Origin: Zoroaster sp. YZ-2022
Taxonomy: Eukaryota > Echinodermata > Asteroidea > Forcipulatida > Zoroasteridae
DNA: 64,000 nucleotides
NCBI GenBank assembly: GCA_029582265.1
Contig: CM055828.1
Location: forward strand, 8,903,902 to 8,967,901
Reading direction: 5' to 3'
The notes under the pieces were generated by a model. That model made no database searches and was not told where the DNA came from. It saw only the letters and a program-made list of their open reading frames with translations. The first letter of the stretch is position 1; the number at the start of each line of letters is the position of its first letter. The position numbers and the translations under genes are program-made. Positions 52,701 to 58,700 of the stretch are shown here, one piece after another.

Positions 52701-55700
52701 TGGGGAACGCACCCAAGACTATCGAAACTTTCCGACCGGTTAATTGGCACTTCGGTAGTAGTGACGACATTTATTTTCGCCGAGAACTTCCATATATGGG
52801 TATACAATAGTTTTTCATTCATAAAAAGTCTTCACAACACGTTGCGGCAGATATATAGCGCCCTCAAGAAAGAGATCTTTGTTTTTACTGTCAAATCGTG
52901 CCAAATGGAACGATGCGTGTAGAATAGGGTTAAACAAATTTGGTCTGAATAATCCTTACCTGGGCTGCTTTCTTGAATTTATTAAAAGCTGCGTCTGATT
53001 GGCCATGAAGCTTTAACTGTAGGTTGTTAATTTCCTCCAGGTGTTTCTTGTGTTCAGAAGCTGATTCCTAAATAATAATACCAAGAAATGTTCAAGATTG
53101 AATTCCTTGATTGACAAAATCTAGGTTTTGTATCTAAGTATAACTCAGAGGATTAATGCATACTAGTTGAAACATGTTGATATTATGTGAAATTCTCAAT
53201 TGAGCAGTAATTAGTTCTGAAAAGAACTGAAGGTACAACTCGACGTTTCGATCAGTATGCTCTGATCGTCCTCAGGAGAAAGAGCATACTGATCAGAGCA
53301 TACTGATTGAAATGTCGAGTTGTAACGTCCAGTTCTTTTCAGAACTAATTACTACTCAATTGAGAATTTCACATGGTGTCACCACAATTAGTCTTACTTA
53401 TCCTCTTCACCATGCAAAGCTACAAGTTCTACCTATGTTGATAATAAAGCCACAATCTCACTAGAGATAAGCAACATTCCTGTACAAGCACATCCATCAC
53501 GTATCACTACCTTACAGGTGTACTTTATAAATGTTGAACTATTTCACTTCTGAGCTACACATAAGACAAAGTTGTTATGATGTACATTATACCAACCAAG
53601 TTTCACAATGTTTTTGTTTGTGTGTAGCCCTATGACAGAATTGTATGCTTAGATGTTAGTATACCAGACAGCTTTTATCATAGGCAAGTCCATGTAGGGC
53701 TCAAGGAAAATATGTTTGAGCCCTCATCATCAACACCTCAGCATGTTGCTGAGTTAAACATTACACTCAATGCAGATAGCAACATCAAGCCAGTGGAGTG
53801 CCACTATCATGATGAAAGACCTGACTATTATCTGTGTTTCCTCAGGACACAGCTTAGTGAGATTGCCTAATCTTTGAAGAGAGATTTAGAGATTTAGATC
53901 TACTTGTCTTGCTTGGTACAGACCTCACCTCACCACAGTTGAAAGAATCCAGCCGAGAGAGTGATATCCAACTTGAACATGGGACCTCAAGGAGTTGGAG
54001 TTATACGCACAGAGACGGCTACAATGAACTTAAGGAGGTCAACAATTGGAAGGGCATCCACAATTTGGGAAAGAAGTTTGTTAACTTACAGGAGGAATTT
54101 CAGGACTCCATCGAACCAGTAAAGTTGCTCCTGATCACTGTGTTTAGACGATTAGAGTTGAAGCAGAAAAAGTTTCAGCAGCTCACCAAAATGGCAGACC
54201 AATTGAACAAAATTGATGAAGATTGTGACACAGCAATCCTCATGGACTTATCAAAACTGTTTAAACCATCGAAGAAGATTAAAGCCTCTATGGACAAGCA
54301 CTTCAACATTGAACATTATCAATTTTGCATGAAGAAGTGCACAGCTGATGAGTGTGTGTGTGTGTATGCGTCACCCAGGATATCACCCAAGGTGTTTGAT
54401 GAGCTAAATCATCTCCCCAGTATCACAGCAGGACATTTCGAGTATCACAGCAGGACATTTCCAGTATCACAGCAGGACATTTCCAGTATCACAGCAGGAC
54501 ATTTCCAGTATCACAGCAGGACATTTCCAGTATCACAGCAGGACATTTCCAGTATCACAGCAGGACCACTACATGAACTTTGAGGTAAAAATTCATAATT
54601 GTATTTATATATTCACCCCAGTAATGCGCTATTTTTGTTATTAAATGTAGCTTTTATTGGTAATTTATAATGTATATAATTATTTGTTTGCTATTTGGAT
54701 ACTTTAGGAAGCAGTTAAGCATCATAGCATACTAGACAAACATGCTGTTACATTTCTTAATATAACCATGGCGGCCATTTTGAAAAATGAAATAGTAAAA
54801 AAAGTGACAAATAGTAAATAGTAAGGGACTCCTTCCTTTTTAAAAAGTTCCGAACGAGAAACAATTTTTCTTATTTTCCTTGGCGTTAAACAAAGAATTG
54901 AAATGTAATTTATTTACCACAAAATCGCTATATACATATACAATGTTGAAATAATAAAAGAATAAAAACCAGGCAATGATTCTATAATTGCAAAACTCCA
55001 GAGGGGAATTCAAAGTGAAGCAAATTAGCTGGAGAAGTTGCTCATTTTAAGATATAATAACTGTGGAACTGGAGTCAAACCCGGACTCACTACTCACAAC
55101 CCTAGAAGGCAGGAACTCGAGAGATTCTGGTGTCATGGAGCAATGAGGCACCCCACATTGGCTTCAATGAAACCGGTTGTCAAACTTTGTATTGTAATTG
55201 CCTTTATCATGTCATTGTATCTGCGCTGCACTCTTGATGCTGATTCAAAATCAACATCTACAAGTTCATCCTCAAAGATAAGGTCAGTAGCAACCAGCAA
55301 GACTAACATATATTTGAATGTGATTAAATACAATGAGGCATACAAACCTGTCTTGCTTCATCCAGTAAATCCACATATTTCTGTAGTGACTCTTCTTTCT
55401 TCTGTAAGCGAGTCTGTTTAGATAAAGAGAATATAATTCCACTATTTATTATGACACTTTTTGGTGGTAAATTGTATTTACAAGTTAATGTAGCAATGAA
55501 GAATTATTAGGATTGTTTAATTTTTCTATGAATTTTTAATTTTGGACATTTTGAATGTGTATTAACAAACAAAGATGGCTGCTCTATAACAACAGAAGGG
55601 TCTAATACACCTTAAGGAATTGATGCACACGGTTGATGTCCTGGTAAAGTCTTTGGAAAATGACAGCCCAAACTTCTGTGTACAACATTCTCTAAATCAT

Positions 55701-58700
55701 ATCAAAACAAGTCCCTGGCATTACTGACAATTGAGTCCCACATACCTGTAAGCCTTCAATCTGTGTCTGTGCCACTCTGAGGGCTTGCTTATGCTCGCAT
55801 GATTCCTCCAGAGCCTTGAAGCGAACACCCTGAGCCATCCCATCCTTAATAATCTCATCCCTCTCTGAGGAGGCGGGGAGACGAAGACGGAGCTCGTTGA
55901 TGATTTTGTCTCTCTGGAGAAGGTTGTCTTCGGTCTCTTTGAGTTGGTTCTCTATTTGGGCAAGTTTCTGTTGGCAAAATAGAATGATGTTCCAAATAGT
56001 TAATCAAACCTTACCCAAACCAATGGTATTAATTCAAACCTTACCCAAACCAATGGTATTTATTCAAACCTTACCCAAACCAATGGTATTTATTCAAACC
56101 TTACCCAAACCAATGGTATTTATTCAAACCTTACCCAAACCAATGGTATTTATTCAAACCTTACCCAAACCAATGGTATTAATTCAAACCTTACCCAAAT
56201 GGTATTAATTTTTGCGAATGGAATATTTGAAGAAAAATAAAACAGGTAGGAACCTGTTTTTTAAAGAGTCACTAAATTTATGGGACTCAAGTTTAATCAA
56301 GTCATTTCAGGGCATTGACTCCAGTCAATATCAAGTTGAAATATAGTCCAGAACAAGTTGAAACAGAATGTTTGCTCTAGTTAGTTTCTAGTTTTAATTA
56401 ATTCCACATAAAAAACAATTGAATGTATCATTCATAATTTTTTCATTAACAACACAATGCAATAATCTCAAACTTTCACAGGTTGGTTCTAATATAAAGT
56501 GAGTGAGCATACTCATTCAAACCATTTTTTGCCAACATTACCAATGTTGTAACTTCCCTTTCAATAAATTAATTCTGAGGGTTCCAAGTAAAAAAAAAGA
56601 AGAAAAAAAGGAGCCAAATTTGCAATTTGGAGTGTTTTTGCAGCGATGACTCAAGGCAAGTTGAGTTGTCAAAACATTCTCACTTGAGTTAGGTGATTTG
56701 ATTTTTCCCTCATACATACGGTTTAAGGGAAAAATCTAATTAATTCATTACAAGACTCAAGTCGTTACAACTCTGAAAATTCAATATCAGGGCAGGACTT
56801 TCAGAGAGGGGAATGGACTTAATAATAATAAAAATAAATTATTCTTATATAGCGCATTTCACATAATGTCCCAATGCCGTTTACATTATTACCCCTGGTC
56901 ACTGGGCCAATATCATTTCTGTAATAGTAATATACAGCCCCATACAACTGTAGCACTTCCTTACACCTGGGTGAAGAGAAGCAATGTACAGGAAAGTGTC
57001 TTGCTCAAGGACACAAGTACCACAGTTGAGGCCAGGTTTTAAACCCTCATTCTGATGACTCAGCAATCAGAACACAAGTCTAAGGGGAGGCATATCTTCT
57101 CCATATCCACATTGTAAAACACACTATCAAGCCACGATATTTACCTTCTGTAAGGCCGTATTCTCTGCTCTCACATCTAGTATAGTCTTGATATGGTTCT
57201 TAATGGATCGAATGGCATGTTCTAGCTGGTTTGAGATGGGTAAACTTGGATCTGGAAGAGAGCCTGTTGCCTCCTCAAACTAAAAGTAAAAAAAAACCAA
57301 AGATGCAAAAATGGTTCATAACAACCCTTAATGACTTTTTCTTCAACCATTCCACAAATGTCATTTCAGCCATGTCAGAAATGTTGATACATAATGTAGT
57401 AGGCAATCTACAGCTGTTAACTAGGTAAAATAAAAAACCACATCTGTCCAGGGGACCATATGATAGACCTTATAAGTAGAGGAAAATCAGCATATCGGCC
57501 AGTTTTCTTAATAATAAATTATTTTGAATGCATATTCAATCTTTGGTTTGTTGTCCGTTTCATATTACCCTAATAACAAACAGTAAAGACTGTTTGCAGT
57601 GACACCATGTGAAAACATTTTCTTTTGAGAACTGTAATTAGCTCTGAAAAGAACTGGTGGTTACAACTCGACGTTTTGATCAGTATGCTCTGATCGTCTT
57701 CAGGAGAATATTCACTGACAAATATTCACTCAACAGTGATTTCCACGTGCAGAAACCAGTCCCTTAACATTAAAGATGTACATAATCACAGACATTAATT
57801 TTGGCAGTAATTCATTGCAAGAAACCAAAATAGTCTTTTTAATGTCCAAAGTTCATTCATAACCTACCCTTAGGGCAGCATTAGCCATATCCTTCTGTTG
57901 CCTCTCCAGACTGTCAATCATCCTTTCTAGCTCCACCTCCCGCTGTTCCCATAGCAACTGCCTCTCTTCAGACTCCCTGGTGATACGGACGTTATCCTGT
58001 TCCAGGTACGTGATGCTCTTCTCATGTTTGGCTGCCAGACTATCCAAAAACTTATTCTGTGATTCAAAAAGCATTTATATAATTCGCAAGTGAAACAAAA
58101 ACACCACAATTTCAAAATATAAAACTGTTTTGCTACTCTGCTAAAATAACGTTAAGAAATTGTCTGGGTACACTAACACTATACAGCCTACATATTGAGA
58201 ATTGTGTAAAACCCTTTTCATCATCCATGTATATCCTTACCTGTTCCTGCAGACGTCCTATTTGTCTAGACAGCTTGAGTTGTTGTAGTCTAGTATCTTG
58301 CATCTTGGTATGCCACTCAGCAACCTTAATAGCACCCTTCCCATCCTGAAGGGTCTCCATCAGTTCTTGAAGACCCTGGTGTTTCAGCCCCAGCTCGGCT
58401 AGCTGGTCGGACACTTTCTCTCTCTCATATTTCAGCTGGAAGATAGGTCAGATATTTGTTGTTTTGGTGGATTCTTAATTTGTGGATATTCTAGACTACT
58501 ACAAAAGTTCCCAACAGATATATTTTTTTCAGGCAACTTGGATTGGGCTTTGAGTTGCTTCAAGCGTTCTAATTTGTTTATGCAGTAAAGAGTTTCTCCA
58601 ACCATTGATGCACTGAAATGCCTGCATACTGCACACAGTGCTTACACATAAGGCATGGTTATACATTCAGTGCCCATAAAGATGGTATATTTTGCATTGT

